Source: Plotosus lineatus (taxonomy: Eukaryota; Chordata; Actinopteri; Siluriformes; Plotosidae). Taken from it: DNA of 64,000 bases. A program made the position numbers and the translations under genes. How positions within the stretch are numbered: the stretch's first letter is position 1; each line of letters opens with the position of its first letter. The stretch is from the NCBI GenBank assembly GCA_024760905.1, contig CM045750.1, forward strand, positions 19,843,919 through 19,907,918. The letters run 5' to 3'. Shown here piece by piece: positions 33,095-44,770 of this stretch. A model generated the notes under the pieces. That model ran no database searches, was not told the DNA's origin, and saw nothing but the letters and a program-made list of their open reading frames with translations.

Positions 33095-33140
33095 TGTGTT
33101 CCCTTTGAATTTCTTAAATGCAGAGCCAATTTTTCCTTGC
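32812..33140 (+). mobile_element. SINE-C copy, degenerate
   Basis: A decayed tRNA-like head near AGTTCGATTTTCAAACCTGG, then ACCCTTGAGCGATTCACCTA in place of the CCTTGAGCAAGGCACC word. Next come GCTGCCCACTGCTC, a (TC)n(TG)n array at 33022-33090, and TTAAATGCAGAGCCAATTT. A G21 run sits at about 32894-32914. Confidence 0.65.
33022..33090 (+). repeat. (TC)n(TG)n microsatellite
   Basis: About 20 TC then about 14 TG units, at the same SINE-C position as the (AC)n array at 20805. Confidence 0.96.
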
Positions 33141-33172
33141 ATTTAAGAATATTTCCTTAATTTATACATTAC

Positions 33173-33173
<1 letters not shown>

Positions 33174-33223
<50 letters not shown>

Positions 33224-33255
33224 TTAATAACAATAATAATATTAATAATAATAAC

Positions 33256-33289
<34 letters not shown>
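33174..33289 (+). repeat. (AAT)n followed by complementary (TTA)n
   Basis: About 26 AAT-type units turn directly into about 12 TTA-type units. The two arms are complementary and can form a hairpin. Confidence 0.96.
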
Positions 33290-33291
<2 letters not shown>

Positions 33292-33625
33292 TTCATTTTC
33301 TGCAACCACTACATCCTAATTGGGGTCGTGGGAAGGCTGGCCCCCATCCCAGTCGACTCCGGGTGAGGGCAGAGTACACCCTGGACAGTTAGCCAGGCCA
33401 TCGCAAGGCAGAAACACACTGACAGCTTTGCAGCTACACTTGTTGAAAGTCAATGATTCTTTTTCATAAACCTCTCACCATAGACAGTGAGAGACATGGC
33501 TGGCCTTTAATAACGCAGTTAGTGCACCAGGGGGACAGTGACAACCCGTTGAGAGTGGTACTTGAACCCCCAACCTTAGGATCGATGATTCAGCACTTTT
33601 ACCACTAGGCCAGCAATACTCCATA
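33290..33625 (-). mobile_element. SINE-B copy with GAATG-type tail
   Basis: Reverse strand: damaged head AGTATTGCTGGCCTAGTGGT, B box GGGGTTCAAGTACC, body and tail (CGACCCCAATTAGGATGTAG). A (TAA)n tract follows its head side (33640-33700). Confidence 0.85.
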
Positions 33626-33636
33626 GCAACAATAGT

Positions 33637-33643
33637 GATGATG

Positions 33644-33700
<57 letters not shown>
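33637..33700 (+). repeat. (TAA)n microsatellite
   Basis: About 20 TAA units. Confidence 0.96.
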
Positions 33701-33701
<1 letters not shown>

Positions 33702-34225
33702 AGAGACTTTTTTTTTTCACATTACATTTTGTTTCAGTCAGCTCAGACTTCATTTTAGACATGGTTTGTCTGACATTTAATTCTTCAGTCTTGTGCGTGA
33801 GCTGAAGCTACACATTTTATTTAAAAAAATGCATTTTACTCCAGCATTTTTGGTGCACATGTAGCCTCAGAGTCTCCTTGTTGATTGACAGAAACCCGAT
33901 ATGATTCTTCACTGCCAGAGCTCATCCTCATCAAGATTCGACAAGTTATGAATTCTGAGCTGCCTTTCTCTTTACCAAAGTTGCATCGAGTAGTTATTTG
34001 AGTCACTATAACTTTCCTGTCAGCAAGAACCGGTCAGGCCATTTTCCTTTGATCTCTGCTTTCTATAGACTGACGGGCGCAATAATCCCAGGAGATCAGC
34101 AGTCAACTGGCACAAACAACCGCGCCCCAAGTCAAAGTCACCGAGGTCCCGTTTTGATGTTTGATGTGAGCATTAAAGAATGACAATTTGTGGCTTGAGA
34201 AATCACTATACAATAAAGTAGATAG
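33702..34225. other. No recognised feature
   Basis: Unique-looking; a (TTA)n run follows at 34229-34262. Confidence 0.4.
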
Positions 34226-34228
34226 TAA

Positions 34229-34264
<36 letters not shown>

Positions 34265-34289
34265 ATTATTAGAACTATTATCTCATCTT

Positions 34290-34800
34290 ATTCTTCTTCT
34301 TCTTCTTAATCTGGGGTCGGGTCGTGGTGGCAGCAGTCTAAGAAATGAGATTTATACATCCCTCTCCCCAGCCACTTCTCCAGCTCTTCCGGGGACACTG
34401 ATGTGTTCCCAGACCAGTCGGGAGACATAGTGAACAAGACCCTGAGATACTTGAGCTCCCCCACTTGGAGCAGGACCTCATTCCAGACCCAGCGGGTGCA
34501 TTCCATCCTTTTCCGGCTGAAAACCATGGCCTTGGACTTGAAGGTGCCGATTCTCATACAGGCTGCTTTGCACTGGGCTGTGAATTGCTCTAACGAGAGC
34601 AGGAGGTCCAGGACTGATGAAGCCAAAAGGACAACATCATCCACAAAAAGCAGAGACAAGATCCAATGGCCACCAAACCAGAACTTTTCAATGTCGTTGC
34701 TGCACCTAAAAATTCAATACAATTATGAACATAATTGGTCACAAAAGACAGCCTTGATGGACTCCAACCCTCACAGGAAACAAATTTGACCTGTTGTTAC
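34290..34800 (-). mobile_element. Rex3-type LINE fragment with internal deletion
   Basis: The reverse strand gives MSLLFVDDVVLLAS (RT motif C, here FVDD), then FKSKAMVFSRKRMECT and QVGELKYLRVLFT. It then skips directly to the C-terminal SGNTSVSPEELEKWLGR and HHDPTPD. The region between these is deleted. The 3' end is a (AAG)n-type tract at about 34290-34307. Confidence 0.75.
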
Positions 34801-34920
34801 CAGTGATTAATTAATAAATAATCTTCTCCAATAGCAGCTTGGAGTGCTTGATTCTTCACAAGTTTATATGAGTGCAAAGCGCTCAGTTTATATTTTATTT
34901 AATCTTTGGTCTTTCATCCA

Positions 34921-35259
34921 GTTTCTCTAAAACTTAAATCTAATTAGCATCATGGGGAGGTTGGCACCCATCTCAGCTGACTCTTAGGAAGGGTGGGGTA
35001 CACCCTGTACAGTTCACCAGGACATATGGCCAACACTCACAGAACCATTTATACTTTCACTCACCCCGAGTGGTGATTTGCAATAGCCAGTTAACCGACT
35101 GTGCATGTCTTTGGATGGTAGAAGGAAATCGTAGTGCCCAGAAGAAACCCACCCAAGCATGGGGAGAACATGCAAACTCCACCCAGAAACCACCGAGCTG
35201 GGAATCAAACCCAGAACCTTCTTGCTGCGAGGCGGATAACTACATCACCGTGTTGCCCT
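34921..35259 (-). mobile_element. SINE-A copy, full length
   Basis: Reverse strand: head GGGCAACACGGTGATGTAGT, B box GGTTTGATTCCC, body GTTTGCATGTTCTCCCCATG, tail with CAGCTGAGATGGGTGCCAAC and CTAATTAGATTTAAG. Confidence 0.8.
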
Positions 35260-35281
35260 ATTTTTACTCATACTTAGAAAA

Positions 35282-35282
<1 letters not shown>

Positions 35283-35335
<53 letters not shown>
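35283..35335 (+). repeat. (AT)n microsatellite
   Basis: About 26 AT units. Confidence 0.96.
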
Positions 35336-35338
<3 letters not shown>

Positions 35339-35515
35339 GGGAAACAAGATAGCACCAATGTGTACCCCCCTAGTTTTTTTTTTCTTTCTTTTTTTTAACA
35401 CATCTGGTTGTGTTTTGTCTTTAATTGGTAAGAATAAAAGTAAGGATTTTTTGTTTTGTTTTGTTTATTAATTCATTCATGTACTGTATTCAGTTAGTTA
35501 GTGATCAACTTGTGA

Positions 35516-36172
35516 TGCACAAGAGATGCACTCGAGTCTTTAGCCAGCTACCGAGAGGACATTTATAACTTCAACTCATGGTGTGAGGACAATTTCCTAC
35601 AGCTGAATGTAAAGAAAACGAAGGAACTCATCATAGACTTTAGAACAAAAAAATCTGATCATGCACCTGTCGTAATTAACTCAGAGACTGTTGAACAAGT
35701 TGACCAATACAAATATCTGGGAACTATCATTGACAATAAGCTGACTTTTACACAGAACACTGATGCCGTGTACAACAAGTGTCAACAAAGACTGTTCTTC
35801 CTTCGCAAACTCAGATCTTTTCATATTGATAAAACCATTATGTTGTTATTTTACAAATCATGTGTGCAATCTGTTTTACTTTTTAGTGTACAATGTTGGT
35901 ACGGCACCCTCTCTCTCAAAAACAAAAACAAACTTGGCAAAATTGTAAATGTAAGCAGCAAGATCATTGGAACTCCTTTAGACCCTATTGATTACTTTTA
36001 TGAATCTCGTGTACTAAATTTAGCATCCAAAATTATTAACGACGAAACTCATGTTCTTCATTCTGAATATATCCTTCTTCCTTCCGGCCGCAGATATCAA
36101 TTACCCAAACTTAAATCAAAGAGAGCCCGTACATCCTATATACCAACTAGCATTTTCCTTTTAAATAAGTAG
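35516..36172 (+). pseudogene. Rex1/CR1-like LINE C-terminal RT, open frame
   Basis: After an in-frame stop at 35513, the frame is open for 218 codons to the natural stop at 36170. It carries NSWCEDNFLQLNVKKTKELI, DQYKYLGTIIDNKL, QQRLFFLRKLRSF and SSKIIGTPLDPIDYF, and ends LPSGRRYQLPKLKSKRARTS. This is the RT thumb and C-terminal domain typical of the clade. It is 5'-truncated, so motifs A-C are missing. The uninterrupted frame suggests a relatively recent insertion. Confidence 0.8.
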
Positions 36173-36515
36173 CCTCCACCTTTAGTCTCTTGTATATTGT
36201 TACATTTTGTACCACTGTTTTTATCTGTTGCGTTATCTAATTTAAAAACTCAGTTTTATGTCTTAAGTCGTTACATGTCCGTTTAACATACAGTATTCTT
36301 TAAAGTATTTTTAAATTTTATTTTTGAAATTTTAGTGCTAGTTTCTTACATTGCACCTTAAGATATTTAATATTTAATATTTAATGTTATATATGTATTA
36401 TGTCTTCATGTTGTAATATGTTATGTATGTATGTTTATGGAGCCTGTGTACGTGCAAGACAAATTCCCTCCTCGGGCAATAAAGTATTGTCATTGTCATC
36501 ATTGTCATTGTCATT
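36173..36515 (+). mobile_element. 3' UTR and tail of the same LINE
   Basis: An AT-rich UTR with the conserved end GCAAGACAAATTCCCTCCTC, then GGGCAATAAAGTATTG and a (TTGTCA)n tail to about 36515. AATAAA followed by a short tandem tail marks the true 3' terminus. Confidence 0.7.
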
Positions 36516-36547
36516 GTGAACATAATTCCTCGCACCATATTGCTGAA

Positions 36548-36965
<418 letters not shown>

Positions 36966-37192
36966 AGTTTAATATTTGCTTCAAACCTTTTATGAGAAAT
37001 AGTTCTTTCACGTTTTATCTACTTTTTCACATTTTTACATTTGTTGTCAGTGAAAAGGTCAAAAAAACAAACAAACAAATGGGCTGCTGAACCATACCTC
37101 ATGTAAGTGGAAAATTGTGTCATGAGGTTTTATTTGTTTATTTATTTTATATTTTGCTGATGACTCTTTTAAAGGGTACAGGAAAATGACAG

Positions 37193-37376
37193 GGTCGCAC
37201 AGTGGACGAGCGGTCAGCACGTTTGCCTCACAGCAAGAGGGTCCTGAGGTGAACTCTTGGCTTCAGGCCTTTCTGTTCTCCCCATGCATGTAGAGGTACT
37301 CCAGTTTCCTCCCAGAGTCCATCCAAAAATGCCTTTCTGCTTCCAATTGCCCCACACACAAAATTGTTTTTTTTTT

Positions 37377-37437
<61 letters not shown>

Positions 37438-37480
37438 ACCCTGCAATGATCTGTTGAACTGTCCACGGTGTATTAAAAAT
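37193..37480 (+). mobile_element. SINE-A copy with internal (TG)n
   Basis: Head GGGTCGCACAGTGGACGAGC, the CCTCACAGCAAGAGGGTCCT word, body with CCAGTTTCCTCCCAGAGTCC, then T15 plus about 27 TG units (37366-37434) at the recurrent site, then the tail start CCCTGCAATGATCTGTTGAA. Confidence 0.75.
37366..37434 (+). repeat. Poly-T then (TG)n
   Basis: T15 followed by about 27 TG units inside SINE-A. Confidence 0.96.
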
Positions 37481-37677
37481 CACACAGAATGAGGGGACAC
37501 ACAGAAAACTAGTGTGTTATGTCATTTATTTTTGAACACGTCTGCATCTCACTGACTGTTCAAAGATAAATCACAGCCTACAATCTCGCCTGTGTTCAAT
37601 ACACTCTGTTTACATAAACATGCCAACATCAACAGTCATAGTGAGACATGCTGCTCTTAAAATAACTTCATTTCTGA

Positions 37678-37887
<210 letters not shown>

Positions 37888-37891
<4 letters not shown>

Positions 37892-38545
37892 ACTAACTGG
37901 CAAGCATGTCTATTTTCTTTAATAGTGGGTTATAATTAGGTGTCGTTCATTTCTGTCGAAATGACAGTGACCTTTAACAAAAGATTCACAGTGTGGGCAG
38001 TGAGATGGTGAGCTACAGAAATAGATGCAGAAGGAAGTGAAAACGCCGGGGGATGGAGAGATAAAAGGGAGACTGGTTCATGCGAGAAGCAGCATGCGGG
38101 GAATACGAATTATTGTTTTATTTAAATTCTGAGTGCTGTTTTTGCCAGTGGCGTCTGTTGGGTGTCTGAATCTCTGTCAGTACAAGCTTAAACTTCAGCT
38201 CTTAGTGGCATTCGCCATGTGACTCAAAGGAAGTCGTTGTTTTTACATCAAGAAAAATCTAAATATGATGTATGGTTCGCATATGGATAATGTTGAGTAT
38301 TATAAATATAGTAAAATATATATTTATATAGTAGTTCATATGGAAGGTGTGCAGTATTGGAAATATCTTGTGAAATTTTGAAAATATTATATAGCGGCGG
38401 CATGGGACAGTTTTGAGTTTAAAGGAAATCAGTCATATTGCACAAATTCACAAACGCCATGCTTTCCTTTGGCTGAAATCTGTGCTATTTTCGTCAAAAA
38501 GTTCTGCACTGGCATTAACATAATGCCACTGCACATGTGTAGTTC
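37888..38545. other. No recognised feature
   Basis: Unique-looking sequence. The stretch 37980-38110 is richer in G than its surroundings. No exon could be supported. Confidence 0.4.
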
Positions 38546-38550
38546 ACTAA

Positions 38551-38752
38551 GGGTGGCGTAGTGGTTAGCCCATCCACCGCACATTAAGGGGGACCTGTGT
38601 TCCAGTACCAGCCTCAAACGCCTCTGTGTGGAGTTTGCATGTTCTCCCTGTGCTTGTGTGGGTTTCCTCCAGGTACTCGGGTTTCCTTCCACACTCTAAA
38701 GACACACCAATTAAACTGATAGGGTGGTTCAAATTGCCCATAAGAATGAATA

Positions 38753-38806
<54 letters not shown>

Positions 38807-38912
38807 TGTGTGTGTGTGTGAGATGATCCTGCAATAGACCGGCGAGCTGTTCAGGGTGTACGCCCATCGACAGCACCATCCTCCCTGCGACCATAGTAGG
38901 ATAAAAGGATGT
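38551..38912 (+). mobile_element. SINE-A copy with variant head and (GT)n
   Basis: GGGTGGCGTAGTGGTTAGCC leads into the same ATTAAGGGGGACCTGTGTTC variant seen at 21208. The body follows, then about 32 GT units (38756-38820), then a degraded tail (AGACCGGCGAGCTGTTCAGG). The two variant copies form a sub-family. Confidence 0.8.
38756..38820 (+). repeat. (GT)n microsatellite
   Basis: About 32 units with one TATG interruption, inside SINE-A. Confidence 0.96.
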
Positions 38913-38935
38913 AATAAATGTACATAGTGAAGTTC

Positions 38936-39490
38936 TGCAGTGGTGGCCCGGTGGTTGGGTGCTGAAAGGCGGCACGGTGACGTAGTGGTTCGCACGTCTG
39001 CCTCACAGCAAGAAGGCCTGGGTTCGATTCCAAGACTGGACATTTCTGTGTGGAGTTTGCATGTTCTCCCAGTGCTTGTGTGGGTTTCCTCTGTGTACTC
39101 TCGTTTCTTCCCACAGTCCAAAAACATGCACAGTAGGTTAATTGCCTGTTCCAAGTTGCTTGTAGGTGTGAGTGAGTCCGTATGTGGCCCTGCGAACCAT
39201 ACAGTAGATCATTGTGATTACAGCCATAACATTCCCTGTATGAGCATCATTCAAGCTTCAGAGATCGACGCCCATTCCTCGTGATTGGATGTAGATGCAG
39301 AGAGAGAAAGAGAGAGAACGAGGGTGCTGTAGGGGGTTCAAGCCGAACTGTCAGCTGGTTGTCACTACTGTCCTCCGAGTGCTAACTGGGTTACCAAAGG
39401 CCGGCCATATCTCTCACTGTCTGTGGTGAGACACATGTAAAAGAACCATTGTTGACTCTCATCAAACGGAGGCTGCATACCCGTACAACA
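38936..39490 (+). mobile_element. SINE-B copy split by a SINE-A
   Basis: The SINE-B head (GCAGTGGTGGCCCGGTGGTT) at 38938-38965 is interrupted by SINE-A. SINE-B body returns at about 39330 (TGTCACTACTGTCCTCCGAG, AAAGAACCATTGTTGACTCT) and stops near 39490. Retroposition of A into B is the simplest reading. Confidence 0.65.
38966..39200 (+). mobile_element. SINE-A copy nested in SINE-B
   Basis: Head AAGGCGGCACGGTGACGTAG, B box GGGTTCGATTCC, body CAGTCCAAAAACATGCACAG and GTTAATTGCCTGTTCC, ending at GTGAGTGAGTCCGTATGTG without the usual tail. Confidence 0.8.
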
Positions 39491-39511
39491 GAAGGCACTC
39501 TGCTGCAAAAC

Positions 39512-39612
39512 ATCATTCATTCATTCATTCATTCATTCATTTTCTGAACCTCCTAATCCTGGTTAGAGTCGCTGGGAGGGTGGCACCCGATTCTCAGTTG
39601 ACTCTGGGTGAT
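39512..39612 (-). mobile_element. SINE GAATG-type tail fragment
   Basis: Starts with a (CATT)n run (the GAATG tail in reverse), then TTTCTGAACCTCCTAATCCT and CAGTTGACTCTGGGTGA. The rest of the element is absent. Confidence 0.7.
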
Positions 39613-40160
39613 GGTGTGGCAAAGTATAATTCATAATTCTAATTCATATTTACCAATTCATTGCAATAGAAAAAAAAATAAATAAATAAAGAGCAAAATC
39701 AGAACTGACACTATGCCTGGGGTATCCAGTATGCTAGTAAATCATCATTAACTCTTGGATGTGCGGCATTTGGACAAAACAATGTGGAGACAAACCAGGG
39801 AGTCATTTGTGGAGAAACAAATCAGCTGTTGGTGAAGATTTTATAGGCGAAGTCCACTAGATTCAAGGTGGCTTAAAATGAGTTCTGATAAAGGAAAAAC
39901 AGTTCGAGCTGAGGTTCAGTAAATACGTTCTTGCAGGGAGGCAGGATATAGATTGCCGAAAGCACTTAAGGCTAACCCACGCCTATAATCCCTTTACGAC
40001 ATAAAACATCAGGTGAAAGCCAAGAATAATGAGGATGAAACTAATGGTACACTGCTTATCTGGGGGAAAAACGGTGCACTGTAATATTTAGTTGGGCGTC
40101 TTTGGGCTTGATTACAGTGTGTAATCGCCATGCCTTTTTTTTTTTCTTTCTTTCTTCTGA
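39613..40160. other. No recognised feature
   Basis: Unique-looking; no gene-like frame. Confidence 0.4.
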
Positions 40161-40165
40161 CAAGG

Positions 40166-40455
40166 GCAACAGGGTGGTTTAGTGGTTAGCATCTTGTCCA
40201 AACAGCAAGAAGGTCCTGCATTTGAGTCCCTGGCTTGGCAAGGGTATTTCCGTATCGAGGTTGCATGTTTTCCCTGTTATTGGAAATTGAGGTTCCATGG
40301 GTTTCCTCTGAGGACATTGGTTTCCTCACACAGACTACATGCATACACATAAAACTAATTGGCTGTTTCAAAATACCCAAAGTGAGGCTGGGAGTCTGAA
40401 TGTTTTGTGGGTTTTCGTCCTGTGATGTGTTCAGTGTGTTCCCCACGTGTGCGGT
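40166..40455 (+). mobile_element. SINE-A copy, degenerate
   Basis: Head CAACAGGGTGGTTTAGTGGT, B box CATTTGAGTCCC, the CAGCAAGAAGGTCCTGC word, body with CATGGGTTTCCTCTGAGG, and tail fragment CGTCCTGTGATGTGTTCAGT. Confidence 0.7.
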
Positions 40456-40639
40456 GGTGGAATAAACAGGGATTTGAACCCATGTTCATGGGTGTAGTAC
40501 GCTCACCTGTATCATCCGACATTTACACATTTATATGACAGCATTTAGCAGATACTCTTATCCAGAGAGACTTACGAAGCGTTTTAAATTCTCTATAAGT
40601 GAATATATTCTTGTACTAGTTTGTTAGAACACTCAGATG

Positions 40640-40640
40640 G

Positions 40641-40709
<69 letters not shown>
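40640..40709 (+). repeat. (GT)n microsatellite
   Basis: About 34 GT units directly at the 3' boundary of the inserted RTE fragment. Confidence 0.97.
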
Positions 40710-40712
<3 letters not shown>

Positions 40713-40713
40713 C

Positions 40714-41056
40714 AGCTTCTTCTTTTCCTTTCGGCTGTTCCCTTCAGGGGTCGGCACAGCAAATCATCTGCCTCCATCTCACCCTATCCTTTGCATATTT
40801 TTCTCTCACACCAACGACCTTCATGTCCTTCTTCACCACATCCATGAATTGTCTCTTTGGTCTTCCTCTACGCCTTCTGCCTGGTAGTTCCAACCTCACC
40901 ATCCTACTACCAATATACTCACTACCCCTCCTCTGTACATGTCCAAACCATCTCAATCTAGCCTCTCTGACTTTGTCTCCAAAACATCTTACATGTGCTG
41001 TTCCTCAGATGTGCTCATTCCTAATCCTATCCATCCTCGTTACTCCCAAAGAGAAA
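40714..41056 (-). mobile_element. RTE LINE 3' fragment inserted in L2-like LINE
   Basis: The reverse strand holds only the last 343 bp of the RTE family: RWFGHVQRRGSEYIGSRM, PGRRRRGRPKRQ, and end AAGGAAAAGAAGAAG. GTGTGTATAC flanks both sides (40704-40713 and 41059-41068), so it is a 5'-truncated retroposition. The frame is open for 70 codons to the family stop. Confidence 0.88.
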
Positions 41057-41068
41057 GTGTGTGTATAC

Positions 41069-41766
41069 GGCAGAGTGCTTAATCTAAGTACTGCTGAAAA
41101 AAAGTCAGTTTTCAGCCGTCGTTTGAAGATACTTAGTGACCCAGCAGTCTGAATGCTCAGAGAAAGTTCATTCCACAACCTTGGAGCCTGAACAGAGAAG
41201 AGTTTAGATGCATCTCCTCCTCGTCCCTTGGTAGAGGGAGGGATCAGTCGAGAGGATCTGAAAGAAAGTGGCGCAGTGCAAAGTGTGAGAAGTGCTTTGA
41301 GGTCAGGAGGTGTAGGTCCATTTTTGGCTTTGTAGGCAAGAATTTGTGTTTTAAATCGAATGTGAGCAGCTACAGGAAGCCAGCGGAGAAAGTGTATCAG
41401 TGGTGTGGTGTGGGGCAATTTGGTAAGGTTGAAAACAAGCCATGCCGCTGCATTCTGGATCATTTGCAGAGGTCGAATAGTGCTCAAAGGAGAACCTGCT
41501 AGGAATGAGTTGCAGCAATCTAGTCTTGAGAAGACAAGGAATTGAGCAAGTATCTGAGTTGCATTCCTGAAAAGAAATGGATGAATTCTTTGAATATTAA
41601 AAAAAAGAAAGAAATCAACATGATCAAGAAAGATTAGTGATATGAGAAGAGAAGGATAGGCACTTACTCCAAGACTTTGTGCAGTGACTGAAGGAGAGAT
41701 CACAGCATTGTCCATGGAGATTGCAAGATCTTGATGTGGGGATGAGTCAGCTGGAATTAACAGCAA
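41069..41766 (-). pseudogene. L2-like LINE RT C-terminal remnant
   Basis: An open frame on the reverse strand reads LVFSRLDCCNSFLAGSPLS, IQNAAAWLVFNLTKLPHTTP, LRWLPVAAHIRFKTQILAYK and PRLWNELSLSIQTAGSLSIF KRRLK-type end. These are the signature blocks after the RT of L2/CR1-L2 LINEs. RT catalytic motifs lie further 5' and are absent. The frame runs for about 230 codons without a stop and then reads into the RTE insertion. Confidence 0.82.
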
Positions 41767-41875
41767 TCCGGTCTTGCTGGGATTAAGCTTCAGCTGGTAG
41801 GTTGTAATCCATGCAGAGATCTGGTCAGAAAGATCAGTATCTACACCCTACACCACCAGCGCCACTTCTGTTTAG

Positions 41876-42220
41876 ATTAACTATTATATTACTAAACCTT
41901 GACCTCGTCAACTGAAGCAACATTGCTGTAGGGATTGCGTTCTGTAATCAAGGCTAAAGTCGTCCAACGTAATATTAGCGTGCACATGTTTTTTTTTTTT
42001 TTTGTTGTTGCTGTTTTTTTGTTTTGTTTTTTTGGACAGATCGAGCATACATTAAGTTACAGTCATGTGCACCTGCCCACTTCAGTCCATTTCCTCCAGG
42101 ACTAAGAAAAACCTCAGTCCAAGTAGTGGTCTGAAAGATTCGAGCCTCCAATGGAAATTAGTCTCAATAGAAAGATCTACAAAACCATAAAAGTCAGGAA
42201 ATGCAGAGAAAGCTCCCATA
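41876..42220. other. No recognised feature
   Basis: Includes a T/TTTTG-rich patch at 41990-42032. Nothing else recognised. Confidence 0.4.
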
Positions 42221-42222
42221 CC

Positions 42223-42223
<1 letters not shown>

Positions 42224-42290
<67 letters not shown>

Positions 42291-42297
42291 ACACACA

Positions 42298-42332
<35 letters not shown>

Positions 42333-42333
42333 A
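42224..42333 (+). repeat. (AC)n then poly-A
   Basis: About 43 AC units followed by A22. Confidence 0.97.
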
Positions 42334-43031
<698 letters not shown>

Positions 43032-43302
43032 CCAATGATAAGTTAGTACATGAATCAAAAACAGTGGACGTGGAGGTTTTATCAAGCAGATATCATAAAC
43101 CCAATTGAACGCCTCCGGGGTAAAACTTCAAGTAAACCCATAAAATTCATGTAAGAGCCAGATTAAATTCAGTTGCAGTGTGTTATAATATCATTCTGTA
43201 TAAAGATAATTAGACTATTCTTGATAACAATCTGATTGATATTCCCAGTTGCTTTTGGAACAGTTACCCCAACCCCCCACTCTGCCTCATCCCATGAACA
43301 TT

Positions 43303-43605
43303 CATTCATTCTGAACCACTTAATCCTAATTAAGATCGCAGAGAGGTTGGTGTCCACCTCAGCCCGCCTGGCCATCACAGGGGAGAAACAGACTGAGGGC
43401 TATGCAGCTACTCTTGTCGAAAGTCAGCAATGGTTCTTTTACATAAACTTCACCATTGACAGTGAGAGACATGGCTGGCCTTTGATGACCCAGTTAGCTG
43501 CACTCGGGGGACGGCAGTCACAACCCATTGATAGTGGAACTTGAACCCTTGACATTTGGATCAGTAATCCAGCACCTTACCAAAAGGCGACCACTGCTCA
43601 TCTCC
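43303..43605 (-). mobile_element. SINE-B copy with GAATG-type tail
   Basis: Reverse strand: head GAGCAGTGGTCGCCTTTTGG, B box AAGGGTTCAAGTTCC, body AAAGAACCATTGCTGACTTT, tail shortened (the CCAGGGTGTAC segment is missing) but ending TTAATTAGGATTAAGTGG and GAATGAATG. Confidence 0.82.
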
Positions 43606-44190
43606 TGTAAATATACAAGTAAACAATCACAGGCACCGAATATGTGCTTTCCAATACAATTTACAACCCAATTCATTGATGACTTTCCCTTCAATCTAAA
43701 TGCTGCTGTATTTCAAACACTGCTTCTACTGAAAGAAACAGTTATCCAGCCCTTGAAAATGAAGCAGCAGTAGTGAATACTCTTTTACTTTTTCATCTCT
43801 CCATTTTGTTTTCGGATTAAGTCCCATTCCCAGTGCATTCCTGGCTTGCTCTGATTTACCCACATACGGTGTATTCACAAGTAATTAATACCATTTTAGA
43901 AATTAAGGAATAGTGTTTATTTACAGTCAATAAAAATAACCCCAAGCAAACTGTGCACACTTTATTTCGTGAAAGACAGAGGTGTCTCTTTACTCGTTTG
44001 CCAAGACTATTCAAGAGCAAATCTGAAGCTACTGACTGCATCGGTTATTGTTAACATGATGATTTTCATCTGGAACATATACAATCACTGGCATCAGTAT
44101 CTTTATAAGAATGTTAAAGAATTACTTTAAATCAAAACTGCAATTTCTTTAGCCAGGATGTATCTATTAACAATGATTTGGCTTGTTTGT
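43606..44190. other. No recognised feature
   Basis: Unique-looking; A29 and (AT)n follow at 44191-44238. Confidence 0.4.
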
Positions 44191-44191
44191 G

Positions 44192-44235
<44 letters not shown>

Positions 44236-44293
44236 TATGATAAGAGATCTATTTTTCTCTTTATACTAAATTTATTGTTTACATGAGGCCATT

Positions 44294-44412
44294 GACCAAT
44301 CGCAGCAGGACTCGCGGATTGGGAAAAACACTGAAGTTACTGGCATGTGATTCAAATTTAGCCAATGGCTCAGAGCTTTTGTTTCTCCCTCCTGCTGATT
44401 GGCTGCAGATGA
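44294..44412. promoter_or_regulatory. CCAAT-box cluster
   Basis: Four CCAAT pentamers lie within about 115 bp: forward in GACCAATCGC (44296) and AGCCAATGGC (44360), reverse in GGATTGGGAA (44316) and TGATTGGCTG (44396). NF-Y binding sites often cluster in promoters. No TATA or transcript is supported, and an unnamed repeat could also explain the pattern. Confidence 0.3.
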
Positions 44413-44770
44413 TGTGTACACCTTCCTTTTTTGCCCTCCGCGCACAAGTTATCAATGTGATTGCCTGAATTGCGAAGTCATTTTTTCGTGTGTTTTTAAT
44501 TATTATTTAAGCCCTATGATGTAAATCAAACGCCCTACATCTTCTCTAGCTTCTGGTAAGGAGCCGAAGCGCTTTATTTATTCATAAATCTCATCACAGT
44601 ACAAAATTTAAAAAAAAAGTTTTTACTTAATCTTTACTACATTTTACTGCATTATTACTGTACTAATGAATAAGACTGTCAATAGAATGTGTTTAAGAAG
44701 CATATTTTAGTGCATGTAATATCTTAGATAGGTTTTAAAACCACGTCAATAACTCCCAGATTTTCATGAT

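Larger units (their letters stand above)
40515..41875 (-). mobile_element. L2-like LINE, 3' portion, split by an RTE fragment
   Basis: The 3' end side carries ACATTTATATGACAGCATTT and GATACTCTTATCCAGAGAGA, words widespread in fish next to this LINE type. After the RTE insertion (40714-41056) the LINE resumes at 41069 and continues as a coding remnant on the reverse strand to about 41766 and as decayed sequence to about 41870. Confidence 0.75.
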
